From an uncultured Sporosarcina sp. (GTDB taxonomy: Bacteria; Bacillota; Bacilli; Bacillales_A; Planococcaceae): 39,949 nucleotides of DNA. Numbering within the stretch: position 1 is the stretch's first letter; the number at the start of each line of letters is the position of its first letter. The notes below the pieces were generated by a model that was not told the DNA's origin, did no database searches, and was given only the letters and a program-made list of their open reading frames with translations. Both the position numbers and the translations under genes were made by a program. Below, one piece after another: positions 17,484-25,352 of this stretch. The stretch spans positions 1 to 39,949 of the forward strand of contig CANSAF010000021.1 in assembly GCA_947644645.1 (NCBI GenBank), read 5' to 3'.

Positions 17484-18047
17484 TTAAATTTCTAATTTCC
17501 CTCGAAATCCTCTAACCCCATAATAAGAATCTGCGCCATTATGATACATAAAGACTGTATTATAACGACGGTCGCAAAAAATTGCGCCACCCTGCGCCCG
17601 AATATTCTCAGGTGTTTTCACCCAACTGGATGACTTCAAATCAAAATTTCCAATTTCCTGTAATGTCCGGTACTCATCTTCCGTTAATAATTCAATGCCT
17701 ATTTGAGCAGCCATATTGACCGCACTATTTTCAGGTTTATGTTTTTTTCGGGATTCAAGTGCTTCCTGATCATAGCAAACGCTTCTTCTCCCTTTAGGAC
17801 TTTCAGGAGAGCAATCATAAAAAGTATAGACATCCGATTCTTTATCGTATTGAACGACATCTGGTTCTCCTCCTGTCGCTTCCATTTCATAAAGCACCTC
17901 TAATTTGTCCAAATTTGCTTCTAATTTCTCTTGAACATTTCCCCACTCTAATCCTTCATGGCGCTGCATATTTTTTTCAAAACGTGTTTTTAATGTATCC
18001 AGTAATGTAACTCGTTCTTCTACAGAAAGTTCTTTCGTCATATTCAT
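17484..18047 (-). CDS. DUF4256-like protein of unknown function
   Basis: A soluble protein of 187 residues. Recognisable segments are HEGLEWGNVQEKLEANLDKL, EMEATGGEPDVV and, near the C-terminus, SWVKTPENIRAQGGAIFCDRR with FMYHNGADSYYGVRGFRG, which I associate with DUF4256. No signal peptide or membrane helix. It is preceded by AAAGGATG; the ATG at 18047 and another at 18041 are both possible. It sits upstream of the catalase gene on the same strand, but the SigB-like promoter lies between them. No function can be given. Confidence 0.75.
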   Translation of the reverse strand: MNMTKELSVEERVTLLDTLKTRFEKNMQRHEGLEWGNVQEKLEANLDKLEVLYEMEATGGEPDVVQYDKESDVYTFYDCSPESPKGRRSVCYDQEALESRKKHKPENSAVNMAAQIGIELLTEDEYRTLQEIGNFDLKSSSWVKTPENIRAQGGAIFCDRRYNTVFMYHNGADSYYGVRGFRGKLEI

Positions 18048-18127
18048 TTCATCCTTTCTTTTCGAATTATTTTATTTTGGATAAATATTTTCAAAGTCTA
18101 TTTTACAGGAATTTGGTCGGCAGTGCG

Positions 18128-18343
18128 AACTGGGAAGTAATTTTTGGAGAACTTAGGAGTAATTTTTGGCAACTTGAAAGTGCTTTTTGGGCAACTCGGT
18201 GGTAATTCCTGACAACTCAGAAGCATTTTCAGGCAACTCGTCTAACTTCCCACAACTCGACTGCACTTTTGGACAACTCAACGACAGTTCCGGACAACTC
18301 ACTATCAATTCCCAACAACTCAACACCTGTCACCCAAACTCGC
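18128..18343. repeat. Array of eleven degenerate ~21-bp repeats, core CAACTC
   Basis: The core AACT(C/T) recurs at 18128, 18150, 18171, 18193, 18214, 18235, 18254, 18275, 18296, 18317 and 18337, nine of the ten steps being 20-22 bp. Between cores a TTTTGG- or TTCC-like stretch recurs in the second half of the unit. The array fills most of the 436-base gap between 18048 and 18483, which holds no gene. The period is two DNA turns. An open frame across it is a by-product of the 21-base (7-codon) period and has no ribosome site. Confidence 0.88.
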
Positions 18344-18483
18344 CCATCCAATCATTTCTATATGTTTATCTTTACCAAAAATGTGTAATATAATAATAAA
18401 TTCATTTGTTTTGTAACTTTCTTCAAGTTGAAACGATAAATGAGATATAAGCAAGTTAATTTTTAGAAAAGAGGTTTTTTAAA

Positions 18484-19041
18484 ATGAGTAAGAAAATCAG
18501 TTTTATTGGATTATTGCTACTCGCTTTAATTATTAGCGCGTGTGGGAATAATTCATCAAGTAATGGTGGAGAAACAAATAAGGCGCCTGCATTCGATGAT
18601 GTTTATGCGAGTGTTGAAAACGCGATTAAAGATTCACTGAAAGAAGATAGCGATATGGCGGAAGATGAAGTGTTAATGAGTTATTTTATCGAAGATTTAA
18701 CTTCTGAAGATGCGGCTGATTCAATGGCAGCTGTATTACTTGAAAGAATGGAATTAGATCCGGAAAAACTTGCAAATGGTAAAGCAATTGGTGCGATGAT
18801 GAATGTCAATTCAGATGAAATTTTTGTCCTTGAAGCAAAATCTGAAGATGATGTTGCCGAGCTAGAGAAAGTCTTAGAACGTGAACTTGCTGCACAAATC
18901 CAAACTTGGGAACAATATTTACCCGACCAACATGAAAAAGTTAAAAACAATGTCATTGAAACAAATGGAAAGTTTTTATTATATGTGACATTTTCTGATC
19001 CCGATCGCGTTGTCGAAGCATTTAACGCGAATTTTAAATAA
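18484..19041 (+). CDS. DUF4358-like lipoprotein
   Basis: A 185-residue exported lipoprotein: signal peptide with lipobox IISAC (Cys20), a Ser/Asn/Gly linker, then an acidic domain. Segments such as VLMSYFIEDLTSEDAADSMA and SDEIFVLEAKSEDDVAELEK, and the closing GKFLLYVTFSDPDRVVEAFN, fit DUF4358 proteins. The family is often found near MBOAT and DHHW genes, as here. It starts at an ATG after AGAAAAGAGG. A terminator separates it from the acyltransferase gene, so it may be more strongly expressed. Function unknown; a role in envelope polymer modification is inferred only from neighbours. Confidence 0.8.
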   Translation: MSKKISFIGLLLLALIISACGNNSSSNGGETNKAPAFDDVYASVENAIKDSLKEDSDMAEDEVLMSYFIEDLTSEDAADSMAAVLLERMELDPEKLANGKAIGAMMNVNSDEIFVLEAKSEDDVAELEKVLERELAAQIQTWEQYLPDQHEKVKNNVIETNGKFLLYVTFSDPDRVVEAFNANFK

Positions 19042-19049
19042 TGATTTAT

Positions 19050-19090
19050 GACAGGCAAGGCGATATGAATCGTTCTTGCCTGTCGTTTAT
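19050..19090 (+). terminator. Terminator after the lipoprotein gene
   Basis: A perfect 10-bp stem GACAGGCAAG/CTTGCCTGTC followed by GTTTAT; the weak T-run may allow partial read-through into the acyltransferase gene. Confidence 0.65.
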
Positions 19091-19123
19091 CCTCATCCGA
19101 AATTTATTATTGGACGTGATGGC

Positions 19124-20521
19124 ATGGTTTTTAGTAGTCTACCTTTTTTATTTTACTTTCTACCGCTTGCACTTTTCATTTATTATATTAGCCCAAATAA
19201 ATTAAAAAACTTCACCTTATTAGTCGTTAGTTTATTATTTTACGCTTGGGGAGAACCGATTTATATTTTCCTACTTTTATTTTCGGCAGCAGTCGATTAT
19301 TTGCATGGCTTACTCATAGAAAAGTATAGGAAAACGACACCATTTAAAGCAAAACTAGCACTCACTTCATCTATTTTTGTCAATTTGGCAGTCCTTTTCT
19401 TTTTTAAATATGCAAATTTCCTTGTGGACAATATTAATCATTTTACCAACTTTCAAATCGAAGCATTAGATTTACCACTACCGATTGGCATTTCTTTTTA
19501 TACATTCCAAACGATGTCTTATTCGATTGATGTGTATCGCGGTGTCGTCCCCGCACAACGAAATCCGATTACATTCGCCTTATACGTTTCTTTATTTCCA
19601 CAGTTAATTGCAGGTCCAATTGTGCGTTATGAAACGATCGAAAAAGAACTGATGCATCGAAAATGGAATGCCGAACAATTTTCTGATGGCGTTCGTATTT
19701 TTACGATTGGGCTTGGGAAAAAAGTGTTACTTGCGAATACGCTTGGTGCGCTCTGGAATGAAACACAAGCTATGCCACCTAATGAATTAACCGTACTGGC
19801 AGCTTGGCTTGGCATACTCGCTTTTATGTTCCAAATTTACTTTGATTTTAGCGGATATTCCGATATGGCGATCGGCCTCGGAAAAATGTTTGGTTTTACT
19901 TTTCCAATTAACTTTCGATACCCATATATTGCGAAAAGTGCCACGGAATTTTGGCGTAGATGGCATATTACGCTAAGTGGATGGTTTAGGGATTATCTGT
20001 ATATTCCACTTGGTGGCAATCGTAAAGGGCAATGGAAATTATATCGAAATCTTTTTATTGTTTGGGGAGCGACGGGTCTTTGGCACGGAGCAAGTTGGAA
20101 TTTTATTTTATGGGGACTTTATTTTGGACTTATTTTAGCTTTTGAAAAAGCAATCGGTTTAAAACTTTTACAACGAATCCCAGCATTTTTCCAACATATT
20201 TACTTATTATTCATCGTTTTAATGAGTTGGGTTTTATTTGTATCAGAAGATATGAATTTCGGCATTCACTATTTCAAAACAATGTTCGGTTTTGCACCGT
20301 TATGGGATCAGCATTTTATGTACCAACTTTATACAAATATCATTTTAATACTGATTGCTAGCGTTGCGGCGACACCTTTATGGCGCATCACTGATCGGAA
20401 AATAACGAATTCAATGATTCGTAATAGTATCGAATGGCTCATCATTACTGGAATTTTAATTTTATCAACTGCTTACTTAGTAGATGAATCATTCAACCCA
20501 TTTTTATATTTCCGATTCTAA
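19124..20521 (+). CDS. MBOAT-family membrane O-acyltransferase (AlgI/DltB-like)
   Basis: A 465-residue polytopic membrane protein. Family hallmarks: FDFSGYSDMAIGLGKMFGF, FWRRWHITLSGWFRDYLYIPLGG and the catalytic-histidine motif TGLWHGASWNFILWG (His321). Proteins of this type move acyl groups, usually acetyl, across the membrane to extracellular polysaccharides or wall polymers, working with a DHHW/AlgX/PatB-like partner. The ATG at 19124 is preferred because an upstream in-frame start lies inside the terminator hairpin. The ribosome site is weak. The downstream partner gene follows after 14 bases, so the two form an operon. Confidence 0.9.
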   Translation: MVFSSLPFLFYFLPLALFIYYISPNKLKNFTLLVVSLLFYAWGEPIYIFLLLFSAAVDYLHGLLIEKYRKTTPFKAKLALTSSIFVNLAVLFFFKYANFLVDNINHFTNFQIEALDLPLPIGISFYTFQTMSYSIDVYRGVVPAQRNPITFALYVSLFPQLIAGPIVRYETIEKELMHRKWNAEQFSDGVRIFTIGLGKKVLLANTLGALWNETQAMPPNELTVLAAWLGILAFMFQIYFDFSGYSDMAIGLGKMFGFTFPINFRYPYIAKSATEFWRRWHITLSGWFRDYLYIPLGGNRKGQWKLYRNLFIVWGATGLWHGASWNFILWGLYFGLILAFEKAIGLKLLQRIPAFFQHIYLLFIVLMSWVLFVSEDMNFGIHYFKTMFGFAPLWDQHFMYQLYTNIILILIASVAATPLWRITDRKITNSMIRNSIEWLIITGILILSTAYLVDESFNPFLYFRF

Positions 20522-20535
20522 GGAAGGGAATCTCT

Positions 20536-21651
20536 ATGAAAAAAATTATCAATATCATTCTTTTTATTTTATTGATTGGTGGACTTTCGATTGCAAACTT
20601 CATGAAAAAAGATGGAGCTTTTTCTGAATTTGAAAATCGACCGCTTGCACAATTTCCAAAGTTTACAATTGAAAAGTTGATAGATGGCTCTTTTACATCA
20701 CAATTTGAAACATATATGACCGATCAGTTTATTGGAAAAACTTTTTGGACGGGCTTAAAAGCAAAGGCGGAGCAAACCGTTTTAAAACAAGAAAATAATG
20801 GTGTTTATTTTGGAAAAGAAAATATGCTTTTGGAAAAACCAGAAGAATTATCAACACAATTAAAAAAGAATATCGATTTCATCAATCAATTTCAAGAAAA
20901 AAACCAGGGATTTCAACTAACAGTTAGCTTAGTACCAACATCTATTGATTTATATCCTGAAAACTTACCGCCTTATGCGAAAACAGGCAAGCATATGGAA
21001 ATTATGAAAATCGTCTCCCATGAACTAAATGAGCAAGTTCAACTTGTTGACCCTTTAGAACACTTGAAACAGAAAAAAGATGAACCGATTTATTTTCGAA
21101 CGGATCACCACTGGACAACATTAGGGGCATTTTATACTTATCAAGCAATTGCCGAGGCAATGGATTTCACTGCCTATCAGTTTGAAGATTTTGCGATTGA
21201 ACAAGTGTCTGATTCCTTTTACGGCACATTTTACGCAAAAGGCAATGATCATGCCATTCCGCCCGATCATATTGATATTTTCAAACCGAAAAAAGAAGTC
21301 GATTACGAAGTAAAAGCGGATCAAAAGCCTATACTTAATAGCTTATATGATGATAGTTTTCTAAGTAAAAGAGATCAATATGCTTATTTTCTAGGTGGAA
21401 ATCATGCAAAAACAATCATTCAATCTAGCGTGCATAACGGCAAAAAACTCTTACTCATTAAAGATTCTTATGCACATGCAATTGTACCGTTTTTAGCGAA
21501 TCATTTTGAAGAAATTCATCTATTGGACCTTCGTTATTATAACGCAAGTATTCAACAATATATTGATGAACATGAATTAACAGAAGGACTTATTTTATAC
21601 AATAGCCCAAACTTCGCCAATGACAATTCTATCCTTTATTTAAAATATTGA
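20536..21651 (+). CDS. DHHW-family protein, partner of the MBOAT acyltransferase
   Basis: A 371-residue protein with an N-terminal membrane anchor (about 5-19) and an SGNH/AlgX-like extracytoplasmic domain. The name-giving motif is in FRTDHHWTTLGAFYTY (about 189-204), with a further segment LLLIKDSYAHAIVPF (about 311-325) that carries the conserved SYA and is probably part of the active centre. Such proteins complete transfer of the acyl group to the extracellular polymer. The ATG follows AGGAAGGG just after the MBOAT stop codon. A strong terminator closes the operon. Confidence 0.88.
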   Translation: MKKIINIILFILLIGGLSIANFMKKDGAFSEFENRPLAQFPKFTIEKLIDGSFTSQFETYMTDQFIGKTFWTGLKAKAEQTVLKQENNGVYFGKENMLLEKPEELSTQLKKNIDFINQFQEKNQGFQLTVSLVPTSIDLYPENLPPYAKTGKHMEIMKIVSHELNEQVQLVDPLEHLKQKKDEPIYFRTDHHWTTLGAFYTYQAIAEAMDFTAYQFEDFAIEQVSDSFYGTFYAKGNDHAIPPDHIDIFKPKKEVDYEVKADQKPILNSLYDDSFLSKRDQYAYFLGGNHAKTIIQSSVHNGKKLLLIKDSYAHAIVPFLANHFEEIHLLDLRYYNASIQQYIDEHELTEGLILYNSPNFANDNSILYLKY

Positions 21652-21656
21652 AAGTT

Positions 21657-21690
21657 GCCCCCAAAAATGTTCGTTTTTTTGGGGGCTTTA
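21657..21690 (+). terminator. Strong bidirectional terminator between convergent genes
   Basis: GCCCCCAAAAA/TTTTTTTGGGGGC hairpin with a short loop, T-rich after the plus-strand stem. It also lies against the stop codon of the convergent methyltransferase gene. Confidence 0.88.
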
Positions 21691-21691
21691 A

Positions 21692-22288
21692 TTACTTCCT
21701 ACTATGTGCAATAAACATCGATGCATCTTTGTTCGCGAAAATGTTTTTTCCATGATGGAAAGTCTTAATTTCTGTTGATTTAAAGCCAACTTCCGCTAAT
21801 ATTTCTTTTAATCCTTCATGCGAAAAACCACTATGGATTAACGGATGGCTCACTTCATCATTTTCGTCAAAATCAATGATAATGAGTTGACCATGCTCGT
21901 TCAATATATGATATAAATTCTGCAAAATTGTTTTCGTTTCAGGAATATGCAATAAGACAAGTGACATTAATACAATATCTGCTTTCATCGTAGGAAGTTC
22001 TTTTGTAAAGTCCGTATGCAATACTTCTGCATTTCTCAATTCTTTCCGAGCAATTTTCCCTTTTGCGACTGCTGTCATTTGTTCAGATGAATCAACAAGT
22101 AAAACCGACTGAACTAAATCCGTTAAGGCTAAACTTACAAGACCTGTCCCACTACCGTAGTCGACCAATGTTTTCGCCTTGGCATCTTGTAATTTTTTTC
22201 GCACCTCTGTCGAAATAATTTTTGCCAATTCAATTCTGTCTTCCGTGTCATATCTTTTAGCCATTTCTTCAAATACATTTTCCTGCAT
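21692..22288 (-). CDS. Class I SAM-dependent methyltransferase
   Basis: About 198 residues with the Rossmann-type SAM-binding fold: motif I VDYGSGTGLVSLAL (about 44-57), then LLVDSSEQM, and DIVLMSLVLLHIPE (about 92-105), followed by GQLIIIDFDEND. The substrate (small molecule, RNA or protein) cannot be told. The ATG at 22288 follows AGGAGTGAGTTA; a longer in-frame start at 22339 lies in the terminator of the dus gene and lacks a ribosome site. It is in the same orientation as dus but separated from it by a terminator. Confidence 0.85.
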   Translation of the reverse strand: MQENVFEEMAKRYDTEDRIELAKIISTEVRKKLQDAKAKTLVDYGSGTGLVSLALTDLVQSVLLVDSSEQMTAVAKGKIARKELRNAEVLHTDFTKELPTMKADIVLMSLVLLHIPETKTILQNLYHILNEHGQLIIIDFDENDEVSHPLIHSGFSHEGLKEILAEVGFKSTEIKTFHHGKNIFANKDASMFIAHSRK

Positions 22289-22334
22289 TAACTCACTCCT
22301 AAATTTTATAAATATCTTTTCTGTAATCAATGTA

Positions 22335-22392
22335 TACAAAAACGCGAGGCGCGCTTAAAAGTGATAGTATTCAACTTTTGAACGCAGCCTCC
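22335..22392 (-). terminator. Composite terminator after the dus gene
   Basis: Outer arms GGAGGC/GCCTC and inner stem TTCAAAAGTT/AACTTTTAA (approximate), then GCGTTTTTGTATAC on the minus strand. The tail matches that of the hairpins at 2094 and 25293 (GTTTTTGTATG). Confidence 0.75.
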
Positions 22393-23370
22393 CTATTCGG
22401 TTAAATCCATATCTAAATAAGGCTGTAAAATTTCTCTCACTTCAGCTGTCGATTTTGTACTCATGAGTCGATGTCTTAAATCACTTGCGCCTTTAAAACC
22501 ACGAATATAGATTTTAAAGAAACGAAGCAATGGTTTGAACGCACGAGGCTCCACTTCTTGATCATATTTATCATGCAAATCAAGCTGCAATAATAATAAA
22601 TTTAATAATTCCTTCGCGCTATGTTCTTTTGGTTCTTTCTCAAATGCGAATGGATTTGTAAATACACCGCGACCAATCATCACACCGTCAATTCCGTATT
22701 TCTCTGCCAATTCTAGACCTTTTTGGCGGTCAGGAATATCGCCGTTAATCGTTAATAATGTATTTGGCGCAATTTTATCACGTAATTTTTTAATTTCAGG
22801 AATTAAATCCCAATGCGCTGGCACTTTACTCATTTCTTTACGCGTACGTAAATGAATCGATAAATTTGCAATGTCTTGCTTTAAAACAGTTGTTAACCAG
22901 TCGCGCCATTCTTCGATTTCATTATAGCCAATTCGTGTTTTGACACTAACAGGAAGTCCGCCCTCTTTCGCCGCTTGAATAATTTTCACAGCAGTTTCCG
23001 GATGGTTAATTAACCCCGCGCCACGTCCTTTTGCCGCAACGTTTTGAACGGGACATCCCATATTAATATCGACGCCTTTGAAACCAAGTTCTTTCATGCC
23101 AATACTCATTTGTCTAAAGTAATCTGGATTATCTCCCCAAATATGTGCAACAATCGGTTGTTCATCTTCTGTAAATGTTAAACGACCACGTACACTTTCC
23201 GTGCCTTCTGGGTGGCAATAACTTGCTGTGTTGGCAAACTCCGTGAAAAACACATCCGGTCTTCCTGCCTCCGCAATCACATGCCTAAAAACAACATCTG
23301 TCACGTCTTCCATCGGTGCTAATATAAAAAACGGCTTTGGTAAATCCAGCCAAAAATTATCATTACTCAT
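22393..23370 (-). CDS. dus: tRNA-dihydrouridine synthase family protein
   Basis: A 325-residue FMN-dependent TIM-barrel protein. Motifs: [13 protein letters not shown] at the N-terminus, [22 protein letters not shown] with the catalytic Cys, [18 protein letters not shown] (flavin/RNA contact region), LTINGDIPD and [15 protein letters not shown] for phosphate binding. It reduces selected uridines in tRNA D-loops to dihydrouridine using NADPH. The ATG follows AAGGAAAGACGAA. It is monocistronic, with its own composite terminator. Which tRNA positions it modifies cannot be decided. Confidence 0.92.
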   Translation of the reverse strand: MSNDNFWLDLPKPFFILAPMEDVTDVVFRHVIAEAGRPDVFFTEFANTASYCHPEGTESVRGRLTFTEDEQPIVAHIWGDNPDYFRQMSIGMKELGFKGVDINMGCPVQNVAAKGRGAGLINHPETAVKIIQAAKEGGLPVSVKTRIGYNEIEEWRDWLTTVLKQDIANLSIHLRTRKEMSKVPAHWDLIPEIKKLRDKIAPNTLLTINGDIPDRQKGLELAEKYGIDGVMIGRGVFTNPFAFEKEPKEHSAKELLNLLLLQLDLHDKYDQEVEPRAFKPLLRFFKIYIRGFKGASDLRHRLMSTKSTAEVREILQPYLDMDLTE

Positions 23371-23542
23371 TTCGTCTTTCCTTCCTTTTAAAAAACTACT
23401 TCTATATAGTATAACGTAAATTCATCTTTTACAGTTATACCATATTATTCGTTTCCTTACACTTTTTCAGCAACGATAAGCTGAAGCATATTTTCCTCCA
23501 GTTACTTGGACAAGATATTGGATTCAAGTTATTTCTACACGC

Positions 23543-23587
23543 AAAAAAAGACATCTAGAAAGTAAATTCATCCCTTTCCAGATGTCC
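23543..23587 (-). terminator. Terminator after the MEDS-domain histidine kinase gene
   Basis: GACATCTGGAAAGG pairs imperfectly with CTTTCTAGATGTC, followed by seven Ts on the minus strand. Confidence 0.82.
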
Positions 23588-23591
23588 TTTT

Positions 23592-24908
23592 CTACCTTTT
23601 CGGAAAACTAACCTTAAATGTTGCTCCTTTTCCAACTTCACTTTCAACAATTAAATTTCCATCATGGCCTGCAATAATTTGTTTACTCAACAATAAGCCA
23701 AGTCCAGTACCAAATTCTTTCGTTGTCACAAATGGCTCTCCTATTTGATTCAGAATATTTTTTGGAATACCTGGACCATTATCGATTACATTAATTTGAA
23801 TACTGTTCATCAAATCTTTACTCTCAATCGTAATGACTCCCTCGTCCATCGCTTCAATTGAATTTTTAACTAAATGAATAAGCATTTGCTTCAATTTCAC
23901 CGGATCGCCAAAAAGCGATGCGTCAGGATCTTCAATTTTTGTTTTAAACTGAATCTTTTTACTTTTCGTTTCTAACGTCATTTGCTCTAGCATACTTTCG
24001 ACCAACCCAAACACTTTTACTTCTTTTTTATTTCCTAGTTGTGGATTAGCCAGCACTAAAAATTCAGCCGCTACTTGTTCGAGTTTTTCAACTTGCTTGT
24101 TAATTGTACTCAAATATAGTTGAATCGTACTATTTACGTCATTTGTTTCTTGAATTAACTGTAAAAAACCTTTAATTACACCAAGTGGATTTCCAATTTC
24201 ATGTGCAGTAATCGCAGCTAATTTACTTGCCATATCTAATTTTTCGGCTTGAATGATACTATTTTCTTTTACTTCTTCTAATTTGATTTGTTCTGAAATT
24301 CGAAACAATAAAGCGGGTTCTTTTTTATATAAATGAGATCTTGAAAAATCAGTATCTGTCATATGAAATTCATGTGTCTGTAAGATAACGTTCATGAGCG
24401 ATGCAGGTAATATTAGCTCATCATAAGCACATACCGCCAATACATTCGAGTTTTCCGAAACAAAACAATCGTAATTATGCTCATTTAAACATATTCGCCT
24501 TTTTAATGCTTCTTGATCTTGCTCAATCCAAACAACAGATGCCCATATACGCGTTTCAGTCGTTTCTGTAAAATATGGTCCCATCAATTCTCCAAAATTT
24601 CTACCAATCTGTACAACATTAAATGGTTCGTGTGATGCATAAAAATGATGTGAATCGGCATAGACAATTGAATCTAATTGACTTTTGGTAAAGCCGCGTT
24701 CTGTCAATTCATGGGAAACACGCTCAAAGTAATTTGGTGTATCTACATAAACAATCAAGTTTTTCTTTTCAAAGCCTTCGATGATAAAATCCAACACATT
24801 TTCTATATATTTTTGATCATCTCTATATGTGTAAACAATATGTCGACCATTTGATAATCGTACTTGTTCAATCGTACTCCCTTTAATATCTTTTTTTATA
24901 TTTGTCAT
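23592..24908 (-). CDS. Orphan histidine kinase with N-terminal MEDS sensory domain
   Basis: A 438-residue cytoplasmic protein. Residues about 10-175 look like a MEDS (DcmR-type sensory) domain: GRHIVYTYRDDQKYIENVLDF, NLIVYVDTPNYF and FNVVQIGRNFGEL. A linker leads to a HisKA domain with the phospho-acceptor in AAITAHEIGNPLGVIKGFLQL, then an HATPase domain with HLVKNSIEAM (N box), NGPGIPKN (G1), and GTGLGLLLSKQII (G2). The HEI-NPL-KGFLQL stretch is of the sporulation-kinase type, so Spo0F may be its partner, but no response regulator is adjacent. The ATG at 24908 follows GGAGGGATTCGG; an upstream in-frame start at 24950 lacks a ribosome site. Signal unknown. Confidence 0.85.
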   Translation of the reverse strand: MTNIKKDIKGSTIEQVRLSNGRHIVYTYRDDQKYIENVLDFIIEGFEKKNLIVYVDTPNYFERVSHELTERGFTKSQLDSIVYADSHHFYASHEPFNVVQIGRNFGELMGPYFTETTETRIWASVVWIEQDQEALKRRICLNEHNYDCFVSENSNVLAVCAYDELILPASLMNVILQTHEFHMTDTDFSRSHLYKKEPALLFRISEQIKLEEVKENSIIQAEKLDMASKLAAITAHEIGNPLGVIKGFLQLIQETNDVNSTIQLYLSTINKQVEKLEQVAAEFLVLANPQLGNKKEVKVFGLVESMLEQMTLETKSKKIQFKTKIEDPDASLFGDPVKLKQMLIHLVKNSIEAMDEGVITIESKDLMNSIQINVIDNGPGIPKNILNQIGEPFVTTKEFGTGLGLLLSKQIIAGHDGNLIVESEVGKGATFKVSFPKR

Positions 24909-25065
24909 TCCGAATCCCTCCAAAATCATTTTCAAAAAGCTTTTATACAACTATCTTTATTATATGAACATACCACTAAAAATTCAATCTATTCCCAATA
25001 TTTACATAAGTTATACGACTTTATATTTTAATAAACTGGATTCTTATTCCTTTACGTCGAAATGC

Positions 25066-25110
25066 CAAAAAAGATGTCTAATCAACCAATAAGAATTGAC
25101 TAGACATCTT
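25066..25110 (-). terminator. Bidirectional hairpin AGATGTCTA/TAGACATCT
   Basis: A 9-bp stem followed by TTTTTT on the minus strand. It lies between the histidine kinase promoter region and a 34-codon ORF at 25125-25229, which it would terminate. Confidence 0.72.
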
Positions 25111-25124
25111 CTACTAAATGGCAA

Positions 25125-25229
25125 TCATGTCCCAAGATGATTGATATCCACTTCTTCCCCATTAATCATGATCGCTTGCACTTCCGTGAAATAAAAAGCG
25201 AGACAGTTCTCAAAATCAAACACCACCAT
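25125..25229 (-). CDS. Possible small protein of 34 residues
   Basis: An ATG-started frame whose middle and end (for example EVQAIMINGEEVDINHLGT) look protein-like and which is followed by a good terminator. Against it: no clear ribosome site, and its start overlaps the hairpin at 25190-25245. It may be a small gene, the remnant of a larger one, or chance. It is the only coding-like element in the roughly 440-base gap 24909-25352. Confidence 0.3.
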   Translation of the reverse strand: MVVFDFENCLAFYFTEVQAIMINGEEVDINHLGT

Positions 25230-25245
25230 CTTTGAGAACTGTCTC
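25190..25245 (-). terminator. Long hairpin GAGACAGTTCTCAAA/TTTGAGAACTGTCTC
   Basis: A 15-bp perfect inverted repeat with a 16-base loop; the minus-strand side is followed by GCTTTTTATTT. With the hairpin at 25293 it forms a double terminator after the ABC importer operon. Confidence 0.78.
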
Positions 25246-25292
25246 CACCTGTCACGAAATCCCCAAAAACAAACAATCGCACTAAATCCACG

Positions 25293-25351
25293 CATACAAA
25301 AACAGGAGGCGTCTACAAAGTCGTGAACTACCGACTTTGTAGACAGCCTCC
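25293..25351 (-). terminator. Composite terminator after the T-box-controlled ABC operon
   Basis: Minus strand GGAGGCTGTCTACAAAGTCG pairs with CGACTTTGTAGACGCCTCC, then TGTTTTTGTATGCGTGG. The same outer stem and tail are seen at 2094-2148. It starts one base after the permease stop codon. Confidence 0.88.
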
Positions 25352-25352
25352 C

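Noticed and set aside
18128-18343. CRISPR array or iteron origin
   Set aside because: Repeats are short and degenerate, and no replication initiation or cas gene is nearby.
18187-18393. Open frame of 68 codons with a repeating pattern across the CAACTC array
   Set aside because: The 21-base period is seven codons, so an open frame repeats by itself. No ribosome site precedes it and the sequence conservation is at DNA level.
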